Assembly (NCBI RefSeq): GCF_014199615.1
Contig: NZ_JACHOB010000001.1
Location: forward strand, 248,001 to 312,000
Length of the DNA: 64,000 bases
Reading direction: 5' to 3'
Source: Parvularcula dongshanensis
Lineage (GTDB): Bacteria; Pseudomonadota; Alphaproteobacteria; Caulobacterales; Parvularculaceae
Below the pieces are notes generated by a model. That model was not told the DNA's origin, searched no databases, and saw only the letters and a program-made list of their open reading frames with translations. Shown here piece by piece: positions 20,465-28,745 of this stretch. Each line of letters begins with the position of its first letter. The stretch's first letter is position 1. The position numbers were made by a program, and so were the translations under genes.

Positions 20465-21949
20465 TTACCCGAGCATGCCGAAGAGGGACTTAACGCTACC
20501 GGACTTACCCTTGCCCCTGCCCTTGGCCGGCGCCTGGCCGGTCAGCTTCTGCGCGAGGTCGGAGAGGACGCCCGTCGTCTTCGATTTGGGCGCGGACTCG
20601 AACAGGGTCTGCGCGTTGGTCGCGGCGGTCCCGAACACCTGCGGCTCGAAGGGCAGCACGGCGAAGGGCTCGACCTCGAGCGCGTCGGCGAACTGGTCGG
20701 CGCTGACCTCCGGGCGCCCCTTCACGCCGGTCTGGTTCAAGACCAGGATGGGCTTGGAGTCGTTGCTGCGGGCGGGCCCCACCGTCTCGAAGATGTTCTT
20801 CGCGTTGCGGAACGCCGCGAGGTCGGGCGTGGCCGTCACCACGATCTCGTCCGCGGACAGAAGCTGCTGCCGGGTCCAGCCGCTCCAGACGTGCGGCAGG
20901 TCGATCGCCACGGACGGCGCGGCGCTGCGGACGATGTCGACGACCCGGTCGAAGCTCTCGATCGGAAGGTCGTAGTCGCTCTCGAGCAGGTTCGGCGCGC
21001 CGAACAGCGATAGGCGGTCCGTACACTTCTGCAGCAGCCGGTCCAGGAGGACGTCGTCGAGACGGTCGGGGGCGCTCAGCGCTTCGGCCAAACCTTGGCT
21101 CGGGTCCTGCTCGAAGTCGAGCGAGCCCGTGCCGAAGGCGAGGTCCATGTCCATCAGGATGGTGTCGGACAGGCATTGCTCCGCGATCGCCCAGGCCACG
21201 TTGTGGCAGACCGTCGAGGAACCGACCCCGCCCCGCGCGCCGACGAAGGCGTAGGTCCGGCCGACCGGCGCCGCCGACGGATCGGCGTAGAGGCCGCTGA
21301 TCATCGAGATGATCTGAAGCGGCGAGCGCGGCGCGACCAGATAGTCGCTCACGCCCCGCTCGATCAGCGTGCGGTAGAGCTTGATGTCGTTGACGGCGCC
21401 GACGACGACGACTTGGGTCGTCGGATCACAAACCTCGGCGAGCGCCGTGAGGCCCTCGAGGAGGTCTTGGGCCGACCTGTCGGCTTCGAGCACGATCAGG
21501 TTCGGCGTCGGTTGCGAGGCGAAGATCTGCGCCGCGGTGAACGCGTCGCCGCTCTGGATCGTCACATGCGCCTTGGCGAGCCTGCGATCCGCCGCCGCCT
21601 GTCCCACCAGCGTGGTCAGGCCTTCGGTGTTGCAGAAGGCATGAATGTTGATCCGCGGGACGGGCGACAGGTTGAGATCGCCGAGGTCTTCGGCGACGGG
21701 CGCGGCAGCGTCGGGGAGCTCGATCGCCTCGAGCGCCGGCGGAACCGGCACGTCGAAGGCGGGTTCCGGCTTCGCCTCTTCGGCAACGTCGGCGGTGAGC
21801 GGCGGCAGGAAGGCGTCGAGGCCGTCCTCCTCCTCCAGCAGCTTCTGAAGCTCCGCCTCGTCGAGGTCGTCGAGCGCCGAAAGGTCGAGGTCGTCGAATT
21901 CGTCGAGCTCGTCCACCGGGGGAAGAGCCTTTGCAACGTTGGCTGTCAT
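20465..21949 (-). CDS. cpaE: CpaE/TadZ pilus-localising ATPase
   Basis: 494 residues. An acidic N-terminal segment precedes a receiver-like domain and then a MinD/ParA-type ATPase domain with the deviant Walker region GARGGVGSSTVCHNVAW and Asp motifs (ILMDMDLAFG). In Caulobacter, CpaE places the pilus machine at the pole. The ATG at 21949 has AGGAGAAG upstream; the frame stays open to 22051, inside cpaD, but that extension is Arg-rich shadow sequence. It ends 10 bp before tadA. Confidence 0.92.
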   Translation of the reverse strand: MTANVAKALPPVDELDEFDDLDLSALDDLDEAELQKLLEEEDGLDAFLPPLTADVAEEAKPEPAFDVPVPPALEAIELPDAAAPVAEDLGDLNLSPVPRINIHAFCNTEGLTTLVGQAAADRRLAKAHVTIQSGDAFTAAQIFASQPTPNLIVLEADRSAQDLLEGLTALAEVCDPTTQVVVVGAVNDIKLYRTLIERGVSDYLVAPRSPLQIISMISGLYADPSAAPVGRTYAFVGARGGVGSSTVCHNVAWAIAEQCLSDTILMDMDLAFGTGSLDFEQDPSQGLAEALSAPDRLDDVLLDRLLQKCTDRLSLFGAPNLLESDYDLPIESFDRVVDIVRSAAPSVAIDLPHVWSGWTRQQLLSADEIVVTATPDLAAFRNAKNIFETVGPARSNDSKPILVLNQTGVKGRPEVSADQFADALEVEPFAVLPFEPQVFGTAATNAQTLFESAPKSKTTGVLSDLAQKLTGQAPAKGRGKGKSGSVKSLFGMLG

Positions 21950-22007
21950 CTCGTCTTCTCCTGATGGTTCGGAACGGGGAAAGGCTCTCCTCACCCCGTC
22001 TCTCCTG

Positions 22008-22619
22008 TTAGTCCTCTGAGGTGTCCGCGACCGCCGAGACGAGGCCCGCATCGCCCGATCCGTCCGGCGCGGCCGGCCGTTGCAGGTCTCGCGGGTCCGC
22101 GATCATCGCCGCGAGGTTGCTCTGCGCCGCGCAGCCGAAATTGTTCGAAACGCCATTGCTGAGCCGCCGGCCGACCTCGCCGCCGAAGCGCCCGCATGCC
22201 GGTCCGCTCGCAACGTAGCTGGTGAAGGAAAGAACGACCTCGCGGCCGTTGCCGCCGCGCATGGTGGCGCCGCGCATTTCCTCATACGGGATGCCGGACG
22301 CGAAGAGCGCCGTGCGAACGTCGGCGGCCGTCTGCGCGCCGAGGCGGTCATTGCCGCCCGAAGGCGCCGTGACCGTGATCGGGCCGTGTCCCCGCGTCCG
22401 GTAGGCATTCACGAAGGCGTCGATGTCGGCGAGCGCCGCACGGCTCAACCCGCTCGCCTCCGGATCGAGAGGCACACGGAGCGCCATGGTCTGCTGATCG
22501 ACGGTCACCGGGTGACGCTCCTCGACCGGCAGGCGGGCTTCCGGGCTGGCGACGAGCGTGCCGCAGGCAGGCAGTCCGAGAAGGAGCGCCGCGGCGGCGA
22601 GGCGGGATGCGTGTCTCAC
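22008..22619 (-). CDS. cpaD: CpaD pilus lipoprotein
   Basis: 203 residues starting at a GTG with AGGAGA upstream. The signal peptide ends GLPACG, a lipobox. The rest matches the CpaD family: LSRAALADIDAFVNAYRTRGHGPITV, an OmpA-like peptidoglycan-binding half, and a Cys-containing C-terminal part (SNNFGCAAQSNLAAMIADP). It probably anchors the secretin in the outer membrane. Confidence 0.9.
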   Translation of the reverse strand: MRHASRLAAAALLLGLPACGTLVASPEARLPVEERHPVTVDQQTMALRVPLDPEASGLSRAALADIDAFVNAYRTRGHGPITVTAPSGGNDRLGAQTAADVRTALFASGIPYEEMRGATMRGGNGREVVLSFTSYVASGPACGRFGGEVGRRLSNGVSNNFGCAAQSNLAAMIADPRDLQRPAAPDGSGDAGLVSAVADTSED

Positions 22620-22633
22620 GAGCGGTCTCCTGA

Positions 22634-24106
22634 TCAGTCGAGAATGAAGCCCAGCGGGCCTTGCAGGCCGGCTTCGTCCACGCCGCGCGACCTGACGCCG
22701 AAGACGGATTCGAGGCGGCCGAGCAGCACCTGCTCCAGCGCGGCGGGCGGCGCGAAGCCGTCGGCGGGGTCGGTCAGCTGCGCCAGCGTCGTCGGCTCGA
22801 CGAGGTAGGGGGTCGCGATGATGACCAGCTCCGTCTCGTTGTTGACGAACTCCTGGCTGCGGAAGAGCTGTCCGAGCACCGGCGCCTCTTTCAGGGCCGG
22901 CACGCCGTCGATCGTCTCCTGGATGTTCTCCTGCAGGAGGCCTGCGATGGCGAAGCTCGAGCCCGAGGACAGCTCGATCGTCGTCTTGGCCTCACGCGTG
23001 TTGAAGCCGGGGATCTGCGTCGTCGCGGCCCGGACGAACTCGCCTGTGACCGGATCCTCGATCATGCCGCCGCCGATCGTGGCGCCGAGGGCGTAGTTCA
23101 CCTCCGAGACCGAAGTCTCGATGTCGAGGGAGATCGAACCTTTGGAGCGGACGACCGGCTGAAACCTCAGCTCGACGCCGAAGGTCTCCTCGCTGACGGT
23201 GATCACACCGTCCTGGGAGGCCACCGGAAAGAGGATCCGTCCACCCGCCAGGAACTCGGCCTCCTCGCCGGACATCGCGATCAGGCTCGGCTCGGCCAGC
23301 GTCTTGATCAGGCCGTTCCGCTCGAAGGCGTCGAAGGCGTAGTTGAGGTCGGTGATCTTACCGAAGCCGGGCGTCCCGACATCCGTCGAAAGGCCGTTGC
23401 CCGCGGGGCCCGCCGTTTGGACCGCGAAGCCGATATCCGTGTCCTTGATGCGCGCGATCCCGTCGAGGTCGACGCCGAGCTGACGCGTCAGCGAGCGCTG
23501 CATCTCGACGATGCGGACCTTCAGCATGACCTGGCCGGGCTCTCGCACGCTGATCATGTTCATGACCGTTTCGCCGTCGGCGCTGCCCGAGGTGAACCGG
23601 CTCGCGATCTCGACGGCGCGCTGCGCGTCGGCGGGCGTGTCGGCGGAGCCGTGCAGCACGATGTTCTCGCCGAGCGTCTCGACGGTGACGCGGCTCGAGG
23701 GAAGAAGCTTGGCGATCAGGTCTTCGATCACGTCCGCATCCTGCTCGACCCGGATCTCGAGGTTCAGGATCTGCTCGTCCTGCGCGTCGAAGAAGAAGGC
23801 GTTGGCCTGACCGGCGGTCCGGCCCATGACGTAGACGCGGCGGGGTGTGCGGATCACCGTCTCGACGACGGCAGGGTCGGACACGAGCACGTCCGACGCG
23901 GAGCGCGGCAGCTCGACGATCGCGGCCTTGCCGAGCGGCAGGACCAGGCTGCGCGAGGTCATGCTGTCGCCGCCGGTCGTCACTTCTGGGTCCTGGGCCG
24001 CATGCGCCATGTTCATCGCGCCCATGAGCGCGGTCGTGGCGACGGTCAGGGCGCTGGCCCAGCCGAGGAGGAGGCGGGCCGTCCGCTTCGCGATGATCTT
24101 GCTCAT
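22634..24106 (-). CDS. cpaC: CpaC/RcpA outer-membrane secretin
   Basis: 490 residues with a signal peptide to AHA (about 36). A pilus-secretin N-domain follows (LVLPLGKAAIVELPRSASDVLVSDPAVVE), then a BON-like domain near 120-190 and the secretin C-terminal domain (VELRFQPVV, GSSFAIAGLLQ, EFVNNETELVIIATPYLVEP). It forms the channel through which the Flp pilus leaves the cell. Confidence 0.94.
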   Translation of the reverse strand: MSKIIAKRTARLLLGWASALTVATTALMGAMNMAHAAQDPEVTTGGDSMTSRSLVLPLGKAAIVELPRSASDVLVSDPAVVETVIRTPRRVYVMGRTAGQANAFFFDAQDEQILNLEIRVEQDADVIEDLIAKLLPSSRVTVETLGENIVLHGSADTPADAQRAVEIASRFTSGSADGETVMNMISVREPGQVMLKVRIVEMQRSLTRQLGVDLDGIARIKDTDIGFAVQTAGPAGNGLSTDVGTPGFGKITDLNYAFDAFERNGLIKTLAEPSLIAMSGEEAEFLAGGRILFPVASQDGVITVSEETFGVELRFQPVVRSKGSISLDIETSVSEVNYALGATIGGGMIEDPVTGEFVRAATTQIPGFNTREAKTTIELSSGSSFAIAGLLQENIQETIDGVPALKEAPVLGQLFRSQEFVNNETELVIIATPYLVEPTTLAQLTDPADGFAPPAALEQVLLGRLESVFGVRSRGVDEAGLQGPLGFILD

Positions 24107-24156
24107 TCCGTTCCCCTAGGCTCGACTGCCCGGCGCGCCTTCGTTCCGTTCACTTC

Positions 24157-24906
24157 TCAGCCCTGGCCGTAACGCAGGACGATGACTTCGCTGCTCGATT
24201 CGTTCTTTCGTTCCTGCACTTCGCCATCGAACATCGATCGCAGGACGAGGGTCAGCGCCTTGCCCTCCCGCGCGACGAGGAAGGGACGGACCTCGGAGGG
24301 GCTGAGCTCGAAGGTGACGCTCGATCCCTTGATCGAGTTGGGGCCGCCCTCTTCGCGCAGCGTCTGATCGATCGCGATGACGCGGACGTTGGACAGGATG
24401 GTCTGCGTGACCGTCTCCGCGCCCTCGCGGCCGGTGGCGATGATGTCCACACGGTCGCCCGGCAGCACGAAGCCGGACGTCGTCGAGTCGCCCGAGAGGT
24501 TCGCGCTGATCGCGCGCATGCCGGGCGTGAGGAGCGCGGCCATCAGGCCGCTATCGCCTTGCTGTACGGTCTTCGCTTCGATGATCGGCTCGCCCTCGTG
24601 AATGGTCGTCCGGGCTCGGCGCGAAGACAGACTCTCGTAGAACTCTTCGTCGTCTTCGGTGATGAGATGGGGCGGCACACTGTCGGCCGGCCATTTGAGC
24701 CAGGTCGTCAAGGCGGGGTCGATCGCCGTGCCCCGTTCGAAGGTCTGGTCCGCGACGAGCACGCGGACGGTCTCCATCTGCTTGGCTTGCGGTATGGCGG
24801 CTTGGACGGACCCGGCCTTGTCCTTGCCGCCGGTTGCGACCATGAAGAACGCACCACCACCGGTGATGACGGCGACACCCAACAGTAACAAACGACTCTT
24901 GTTCAC
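24157..24906 (-). CDS. cpaB: CpaB/RcpC pilus assembly protein
   Basis: 249 residues with one N-terminal membrane helix and an SAF domain (VLVADQTFERGTAIDPALTTWLKWP) followed by the RcpC-type DRVDIIATGREG region. It links the platform to the secretin in the periplasm. I chose the GTG at 24906, six bases after GGAGGAG. A TTG at 24912 touches the same ribosome site and is less likely. Confidence 0.9.
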   Translation of the reverse strand: MNKSRLLLLGVAVITGGGAFFMVATGGKDKAGSVQAAIPQAKQMETVRVLVADQTFERGTAIDPALTTWLKWPADSVPPHLITEDDEEFYESLSSRRARTTIHEGEPIIEAKTVQQGDSGLMAALLTPGMRAISANLSGDSTTSGFVLPGDRVDIIATGREGAETVTQTILSNVRVIAIDQTLREEGGPNSIKGSSVTFELSPSEVRPFLVAREGKALTLVLRSMFDGEVQERKNESSSEVIVLRYGQG

Positions 24907-25005
24907 CGTCAACTCCTCCGGCCACCAGCACGGCTCTCTGCTCGAACCCTAGGCCGGAACAATCAAAACAGTGTTAAGCGCGTCGCCCTCTGTCAGGGCC
25001 GCTGT

Positions 25006-25491
25006 TTACGAAAACAGCGGGCTCTTGGACAAGCTGGCGATGCCGCCAATAGCGATCGCGACGCCGTAAGGCATGACCTTGGTGCGGTCGTGCATCTGCA
25101 CTAGCCAAGCATGGGTGTATGCAAAGACCGGCATCGGCCTGCTCCTGAACTTCACGAGCAGGAAGGCCAGCACCGCGCCCGATAGCGTCGTATAAAGAAC
25201 GAATGGCATGACGGCCTGCACGCCGAGCCAGGGCCCGAGCGCAGCCATCAGCTTCGCGTCGCCCGCACCGAGGAGCCGGAAGGAGAACAGCGCGAAGCCG
25301 ACGACGAGAAAGATGCCGCCCACGCCGGCCGCGCTGATCGCCTCGCCGGCGCTGAGGCCGCACAACAAGGCCGCGATGGGCCAAGCGGCGAGAAGTCCCG
25401 CCACGTAGACGTTGGGAATCTTGAAGCGCTGAACGTCGTGCAGCGCACAGATGACGAGCACTGCGATTGGAACGGCCGCGACGATAAGCAT
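25006..25491 (-). CDS. cpaA: CpaA prepilin peptidase
   Basis: 161 residues, almost all membrane, lacking the N-methyltransferase domain, as expected of Tad-type peptidases. The two catalytic aspartates of the A24 family are visible: D19 in ALHDVQRFKIPN and D78 in the GAGD motif. It cleaves the Flp leader after the Gly of the G-ATAIEY site. Confidence 0.92.
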   Translation of the reverse strand: MLIVAAVPIAVLVICALHDVQRFKIPNVYVAGLLAAWPIAALLCGLSAGEAISAAGVGGIFLVVGFALFSFRLLGAGDAKLMAALGPWLGVQAVMPFVLYTTLSGAVLAFLLVKFRSRPMPVFAYTHAWLVQMHDRTKVMPYGVAIAIGGIASLSKSPLFS

Positions 25492-25567
25492 TGAGCAGGA
25501 CCCGGGATACGTACGCCCAGACTATGCGCTCAGCATTGCCCGAGCGTTAACCGCGTCTTCGGGACGA

Positions 25568-25768
25568 TCAACGGCACTCGGCGCGGGTCGGATCGTTCAA
25601 GCACAGGTCGACTTCGTTGTACTGCTTGTTCATCGTCGTCGCGAGCGCGCTCAGCGACCCGATGATGGCGACGGCGATCAACGCCGCGATCAGCCCGTAC
25701 TCGATGGCCGTCGCACCGTCCTCGTCTTGCGAGAACCACCCAGCGATGGCTTTCAAACGGTTGACCAT
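25568..25768 (-). CDS. flp: Flp-type pilin, second copy
   Basis: 66 residues starting at 25768 (GGAGGATCAA upstream). Leader plus DEDGATAIEYGLIAALIAVAI, with cleavage expected after the Gly and Glu at +5, then one hydrophobic helix. The C-terminal part is DLCLNDPTRAECR, with two Cys that may form a disulfide loop. It is paralogous to the upstream pilin and separated from it by a strong hairpin, so it is probably expressed at a lower level or through readthrough. Confidence 0.92.
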   Translation of the reverse strand: MVNRLKAIAGWFSQDEDGATAIEYGLIAALIAVAIIGSLSALATTMNKQYNEVDLCLNDPTRAECR

Positions 25769-25810
25769 TTGATCCTCCAAACCCTCTGCGACCCCCCGAT
25801 GGGTCGAGGA

Positions 25811-25847
25811 AGAAAAACGGGGAGAAGAGCAAGAACTCTTCTCCCCG
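25811..25847 (-). terminator. Terminator/attenuator between the two pilin genes
   Basis: A perfect 12-bp stem (25818-25829 with 25836-25847, 6-base loop) is followed on the minus strand by TTTTTCTT at 25817-25810. It lies 40 bp after the first pilin stop. Partial readthrough would give abundant major pilin and less of the downstream machinery. Confidence 0.9.
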
Positions 25848-25886
25848 CAGAACAAGCCTATCAGGCCCGTTCCGGACTAATCAGAG

Positions 25887-26078
25887 TTAGTCTTTGCAAG
25901 TCGCATCGTCAGGGTTGTTGATGCAGAAATCAACTTCGTTGAACTTGGCGTTCAGCGTGTCGCCCAGCGCGGTGACCGCGCCGATGATCGCGACGGCGAT
26001 CAGGGCCGCGATGAGGCCGTATTCGATGGCGGTCGCGCCGTCTTCGTCTTTGATGAAACGTTGGAAGAGGTTCGTCAT
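25887..26078 (-). CDS. flp: Flp-type major pilin
   Basis: 63 residues with short leader MTNLFQRFIKDEDG, then ATAIEYGLIAALIAVAIIG and a C-terminal two-Cys end (DFCINNPDDATCKD). It is first in the minus-strand tad run and directly followed by a strong terminator, as expected of the major subunit. GCAGGAGAACC gives a good ribosome site. The 136 bp upstream carry three GANTC sites. Confidence 0.94.
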   Translation of the reverse strand: MTNLFQRFIKDEDGATAIEYGLIAALIAVAIIGAVTALGDTLNAKFNEVDFCINNPDDATCKD

Positions 26079-26159
26079 GTCGGTTCTCCTGCTAGCCTTC
26101 CCACAATCTGGTCTTGCACTCTCCAGATACAGTCACTCTAAGCTCGCTCCGTAAACAAA

Positions 26160-26206
26160 GAGTCTTCGGATTCCGATTTATACAGTAAACGCACGTTAGT
26201 AGACTC
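26160..26206. promoter_or_regulatory. Three GANTC (CcrM-type) sites upstream of the pilin genes
   Basis: GANTC occurs at 26160-26164, 26169-26173 and 26202-26206, in the only upstream region of the major pilin gene. A minus-strand promoter such as GTATAAAT near 26180 is possible but unproven. In Caulobacter relatives, GANTC methylation times promoter activity. Confidence 0.45.
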
Positions 26207-26214
26207 GGCCTGCA

Positions 26215-26892
26215 TCAACGATACGCCGCGCGGTGCAGCGCATCGCCGTCCAGCACGGTGAGGCCAGGATAGGCGCGGCGCGCGATGCCCTCGCCGATCA
26301 GGGTCGCCACTGCCCCTGCCGCCTCGACATCCGTGACGCCCGCCGCCTCCGCGAGCGCCGCGTGCCGCGGCATCTCCGGGATGCTCAGTCCGGCCGCATC
26401 GCGCCGTACCAGGGTCAGGAGGTGCCGGTAGACGCGCGCTTCGGGGCGCGAAGTCGCCTGAAGCGTTCCGTTGGTTCGCATAGCGAGCTGGAAGAAGGCC
26501 CAGGCCAGGCTCGCCTCTTCACGGCACAAGGCGCGCAGATCGGCCGTCTCTATGGCCAGGACGTGCACTTCGGTGACCGCGTGCAGCGCCTTCGTCGCCA
26601 TGCTGTCGTCGTTGAACGCCAGCGCGCCGAGGCCGAGAAGCGCGCCCGCGGAGACCTCTTCGACGCTGACGTCCCCCCGCTCGCCGTTCGCGGAAGTCAG
26701 GCGGCCCTTGCCGTCATGGACGGCGTAGACGACCGAGCCGTCGTTCTGTCCCATCGTGAAGATCGTCTCGCCCGCCGCGAAGACCAGCGGCTCGCAGAGA
26801 CCGGCGAGCGCCTGACGGCTTCCTTCGTCGAGCTCGCCGAAGGCGTCCCAGTGGGACAGAGCGGCGATCACGGACAACGCGTCCTGCATCAT
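26215..26892 (-). CDS. Crp/Fnr-like regulator with cyclic-nucleotide-binding fold
   Basis: 225 residues. The N-terminal cNMP-binding beta-roll covers 15-130 (FAAGETIFTMGQNDGSVVYAVHDGKGRL, then SAGALLGLGALAF). The C-terminal winged helix covers about 155-215 (PEMPRHAALAEAAGVTDVEAAGAVATL). The phosphate-binding cassette is not canonical, so the ligand is uncertain. It lies directly upstream of the pilin genes on the same strand and is a plausible regulator of the tad locus. Confidence 0.8.
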   Translation of the reverse strand: MMQDALSVIAALSHWDAFGELDEGSRQALAGLCEPLVFAAGETIFTMGQNDGSVVYAVHDGKGRLTSANGERGDVSVEEVSAGALLGLGALAFNDDSMATKALHAVTEVHVLAIETADLRALCREEASLAWAFFQLAMRTNGTLQATSRPEARVYRHLLTLVRRDAAGLSIPEMPRHAALAEAAGVTDVEAAGAVATLIGEGIARRAYPGLTVLDGDALHRAAYR

Positions 26893-27063
26893 CGGTTCCT
26901 ACCCTGAATGTCCATGCCGGTGCCCTTCCGGCGAGACGCGAAGGTAGGAGCTGAAACCTTGCATCACCGTAAAGGCGAGGCGCCTTCACGGCTTGGCAAC
27001 GAAAAGCTGCTTGTCTTCGGGCAACGAGCCTGCCTTCCGGCGGGCGCAAGACGCGGTGACGAG

Positions 27064-27615
27064 ATGAACCGACACGCTCTTATTAGCTGCCTCGGCGCGG
27101 CGGTCCTGGCATCGGCGCCCAGCGTCGCGGACGCCGGCGAGGTCTGGCTCTCCCTCGATACCAACCGGACGTTCACCCTGCCCGTGCCGGTCGGTAAGAT
27201 CGTGATCGCGAACCCCGCCGTGGCCGACGTTCAGGTGCTTTCGTCGACCGAGCTTCTGATGTTCGGGAAGATGCCCGGCGACACGGCCATCTCCTTCTAC
27301 GATCGGGCGGGCAAGCGCCTCGACGACGTGACCGTCCGTGTCGGGAACAGCCGTAAGGGCCGTCTCACGCTGCAGAACGGGCCGCAACGCTACACCTTCT
27401 CCTGCACCGACCGCTGCGAGCAGACGCCCGTCTATGGCGATGGCGCCCTCCTGCCGGCGCAGGCTCTGATGGGGATGGCGCAAGCGCGCGCGGCTGCCGC
27501 TTCGCAACCCTCTCAGTTCGGCGCTCAGGCCGTCGCCGTGGCCGAACCCGAAGAGACCCCGCCGGCGGAAGCCGCCGACGCCGGCTCGGCGCCCGCTTCC
27601 TCGACGAAGGTGTAG
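27064..27615 (+). CDS. Secretin-N-domain-like pilus protein
   Basis: 183 residues. A signal peptide runs to ADA, followed by a domain resembling the N-terminal region of CpaC-type secretins (TFTLPVPVGKIVIANPAVADVQVLSSTELLMFGKMPGDTAISF). There is no secretin barrel. Proteins of this type are often near tad genes and may assist the secretin. Two Cys (FSCTDRCEQ) suggest a disulfide. The Ala/Glu-rich C terminus overlaps the end of the convergent AMP-ligase gene by 91 bp. The start at 27064 puts the signal peptide first; an ATG at 26908 would not. Confidence 0.75.
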   Translation: MNRHALISCLGAAVLASAPSVADAGEVWLSLDTNRTFTLPVPVGKIVIANPAVADVQVLSSTELLMFGKMPGDTAISFYDRAGKRLDDVTVRVGNSRKGRLTLQNGPQRYTFSCTDRCEQTPVYGDGALLPAQALMGMAQARAAAASQPSQFGAQAVAVAEPEETPPAEAADAGSAPASSTKV

Positions 27616-28745
27616 ATGCGCGGCCGCTCGGGCGGCTGCAGGCGGGCTCTGCACCACTCGTCGATCGTCCAGGCGAGGTCCTGGTTCGCTTCGAACCCGG
27701 GGCGCAGCTTGATCGAGGCGATGAGGCGGTCGAGCGCGCCGGCCCGCTGGGACAGGCGCACCGTGCAGCTCTCGACCGCGTCGTGCTCCGCGATCATCTC
27801 GCCGATCTTGACGGGGAAGACGTTGATGCCGGCGATCTGCACGGCCCCGTCCCGCCGCTTGCCCAGGCGGAACGACCGGTCCGTCTGCCAGGTGAGGTCG
27901 TCCATCGGGAGGGCGGGAAGCGTAGCGCCGTTCGGCCTGTGCCGGATCAGGCCCTGCCCCGACCGGCTCCAATGATCGAAGAGCAAGAAGGGATCGGACG
28001 GCGAGTCGCGCCAGCCCACGACGCCGGTCTCGGTCGAGCCGTAAAGCTCGCGCATGGCGCCGAGCCCTCGGCCCCGAAGCCGCTCGGCGAGGTCGGGCGT
28101 CAGCGCCTCGCCGAAGGAGAGCCCGACCACGTTGGACGGGATCGAGGGCAGCGTGTCGGCGAGGTAGCGCCACAGGGTCGGCGTCGCGATGACGACGTCG
28201 CCGAAGCGTAAGGACTCCGCCATCTCGTCCGGCGTCAGCCTTCGCGCGTCGACCACCTCGAGCCGCTGAAGGTTCGGGGCCAGAACCGCGCTGACGAGGC
28301 CCATCAGGCTCCCGCGGGAGACGAGCGTGGCGGCCCGGCGCCGACCTTGGAGGAGGCCCGCCACCCCGCGCGCGTCTTGCCAGATGTCGTCTGCGGCGTG
28401 CCGGGTATCCGCCGCGCCGCCATGGGTTGCGGGGTGGAAGCGGAAGGCGGTCATCTCCGCTCGGATCATCGCGGAGACCTGCCCCGCCCAGTCGCCGAAC
28501 CGGTCGTTCGGCCCCACCCGCACCGCGTCCTCCGGCATGCCGAAGAAGATCGCAGCGCGCCGCGCGCAGGCTCTCGCCTGTTCCGCCGTGACGTCGGCGC
28601 CTTCGACGCCGAGCCGCGTGTCGGCGGTCCAGCTCGCCTGGGTCAGCCCCTCGACGTAGCGGCCGAAGCTGCGCGCGAGCTCGTCCGCGGTCAGCGCGGT
28701 CAAGATCGAGACGATCTGCTCCGGCGTCAGGGTGAAGCTTCTCAA
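27525..28745 (-). CDS. AMP-binding (ANL) ligase-like protein in the pab cluster
   Basis: 406 residues, shorter than most acyl-CoA ligases (about 500-550). ANL features are present: ELYGSTETGV near residue 240 and DRSFRLGKRRDGAVQIAGINVFPVKI toward the C terminus. The P-loop that normally reads like TSGSTG..K is HPATHGGAADTRH (104-116), so ATP contact there is altered. The sequence style resembles the AMP-ligases of aryl-polyene/xanthomonadin clusters, which activate hydroxybenzoate-type acids. Its position after pabC, with a 4-bp overlap (pabC stop 28742, this start 28745), suggests activation of a chorismate-derived aromatic acid. That is inference. Confidence 0.6.
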   Translation of the reverse strand: MRSFTLTPEQIVSILTALTADELARSFGRYVEGLTQASWTADTRLGVEGADVTAEQARACARRAAIFFGMPEDAVRVGPNDRFGDWAGQVSAMIRAEMTAFRFHPATHGGAADTRHAADDIWQDARGVAGLLQGRRRAATLVSRGSLMGLVSAVLAPNLQRLEVVDARRLTPDEMAESLRFGDVVIATPTLWRYLADTLPSIPSNVVGLSFGEALTPDLAERLRGRGLGAMRELYGSTETGVVGWRDSPSDPFLLFDHWSRSGQGLIRHRPNGATLPALPMDDLTWQTDRSFRLGKRRDGAVQIAGINVFPVKIGEMIAEHDAVESCTVRLSQRAGALDRLIASIKLRPGFEANQDLAWTIDEWCRARLQPPERPRIYTFVEEAGAEPASAASAGGVSSGSATATA

